Shown in pieces: positions 31,245-31,604 of a stretch of DNA of 31,604 bases (position 1 is the first letter of the stretch; the number at the start of each line of letters is the position of its first letter). The notes under the pieces were generated by a model that ran no database searches, was not told the DNA's origin, and saw only the letters and a list, made by a program, of their open reading frames with translations. A program made the position numbers and the translations under genes. The DNA is from Corynebacterium sp. (GTDB taxonomy: Bacteria; Actinomycetota; Actinomycetes; Mycobacteriales; Mycobacteriaceae), in NCBI RefSeq assembly GCF_022712275.1, contig NZ_JALAGU010000044.1, forward strand, positions 1 to 31,604, written 5' to 3'.

Positions 31245-31376
31245 CACACCACAACCCGGTACAGATCCGACGAACTACCGGGTTCTCCCGATCCATGACG
31301 AGTTCTGACGGACACCGACCCCGCTCCGCACCACGCCCACACAACCCCACACCCCCCAGGCACCATCCGGGTACAC

Positions 31377-31399
31377 AAAAAAAGGGGCCGGGCCCGGCC
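31377..31399 (-). terminator. Second rRNA-operon terminator
   Basis: On the minus strand a GGCCG/CGGCC hairpin is followed by CC and a run of seven T. It stands about 50 bp beyond the first terminator. Confidence 0.75.
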
Positions 31400-31446
31400 G
31401 ACCACCCCACAAGATGACCGACCAGACCCGACCCCCGACACACGCA

Positions 31447-31492
31447 CAAAAAAGAAGAGTGGAAGAACAATCCGAAGATCGTTCTCCCACTC
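31447..31492 (-). terminator. First rRNA-operon terminator
   Basis: On the minus strand a 15-bp, nearly perfect stem (GAGTGGGAGAACGAT with its partner, one G-T pair and one mismatch) has a CTTCGG loop and is followed by TTCTTTTTT. It is a canonical Rho-independent terminator about 20 nt after the 5S 3' end. Confidence 0.9.
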
Positions 31493-31510
31493 CTCAATAT
31501 CACGATGAAT

Positions 31511-31604
31511 GCCGGCGGCGTCCTACTCTCCCACACCCTCCCAGGTGCAGTACCATCGGCGCAGGCAGGCTTAGCTTCCGGGTTCGGAAAGGGACCGGGC
31601 GTGA
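31511..31604 (-). rRNA. rrf: 5S ribosomal RNA, partial (5' end outside window)
   Basis: The minus strand reads CCGAACCCGGAAGCTAAGCC, then GCGCCGATGGTACTGCACC and GTGTGGGAGAGTAGGACGCC. These are the conserved loop B-C, D-E and 3' helix parts of actinobacterial 5S rRNA. About 94 of roughly 117-120 nt are inside the window. It marks the 3' end of an rRNA operon coming from the right, followed by two terminators. The exact 3' end is uncertain by a few bases. Confidence 0.93.

Noticed and set aside
31117..31536. Minus-strand 139-aa frame across the rRNA terminator region
   Set aside because: It crosses the 5S 3' end and two Rho-independent terminators; Gly/Cys/Trp-rich with no recognisable family.
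1..31604. CRISPR arrays, tRNA genes, insertion sequences, prophage or defence genes
   Set aside because: I looked for regularly spaced repeats, cloverleaf sequences, transposase or integrase motifs and toxin-antitoxin pairs and saw none that I could support.

Overview
The window is chromosomal DNA from a high-GC Corynebacterium. Three things support this. The recognisable proteins (LcpB-type LCP protein, Lsr2, McbR, HrrSA, Mn-type SodA, MsrA, LdhA) are corynebacterial in type. Their order (pheA, lcpB, glpQ, ldh, sodA, msrA, hrrAS, mcbR, usp) resembles what I remember of the C. glutamicum chromosome. Many genes also have a -10 hexamer exactly 6-8 nt before the start codon, the leaderless-transcript arrangement typical of Actinobacteria. 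I cannot name the species; the base composition suggests the C. variabile/terpenotabidum-like high-GC group rather than C. glutamicum itself.

Layout. 1-1735: hairpins and a heavily decayed GTP-dependent PEP carboxykinase (pckG) pseudogene, followed by the first copy of a 79-bp interspersed palindromic element. 1735-4843 (minus): HAD phosphatase, plsC-type acyltransferase and serS. 4885-7280: a septum-formation-domain protein, a membrane ORF overlapping it convergently, a small zinc metallopeptidase and a frameshifted lipoprotein gene. 7355-10695 (minus): ProP/MHS transporter, histidine-phosphatase and prephenate dehydratase (pheA). 10736-12956: divergent amidase and CPBP membrane protease, then the second copy of the palindromic element. 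13414-15834: SdpI-like membrane protein, LCP-family cell-wall ligase (lcpB) and thiol peroxidase (tpx). 15899-18617: DUF5926 protein, glycerophosphodiester phosphodiesterase and a divergent patatin. 18636-20428: lactate dehydrogenase and superoxide dismutase, divergent, with a 22-bp palindrome between them. 20694-24939: ybaK, msrA, a TM0106-type RecB-like nuclease, a Lys/Ala-rich protein and lsr2. 24973-28747: HrrSA-type two-component system, a YidC/Oxa1 paralogue and mcbR with a candidate autoregulatory operator. 28902-31604: universal stress protein, an apparently unannotated 42-aa hydrophobic peptide gene, a RluA-type pseudouridine synthase, and the 3' end of an rRNA operon (5S rRNA plus two terminators) entering from the right on the minus strand.

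Most of the region is housekeeping. Three themes link the genes: redox and thiol protection (tpx, sodA, msrA, HrrSA), envelope construction (lcpB, YidC paralogue, septum-domain protein, plsC) and amino-acid metabolism (pheA, mcbR, serS). I found no mobile element, CRISPR array, defence island or obviously new multi-gene system. The observations most worth following are the pckG pseudogene at what looks like the ancestral locus, the 42-aa peptide gene, the 79-bp palindromic repeat, the McbR-like operator and the very consistent leaderless-promoter spacing.
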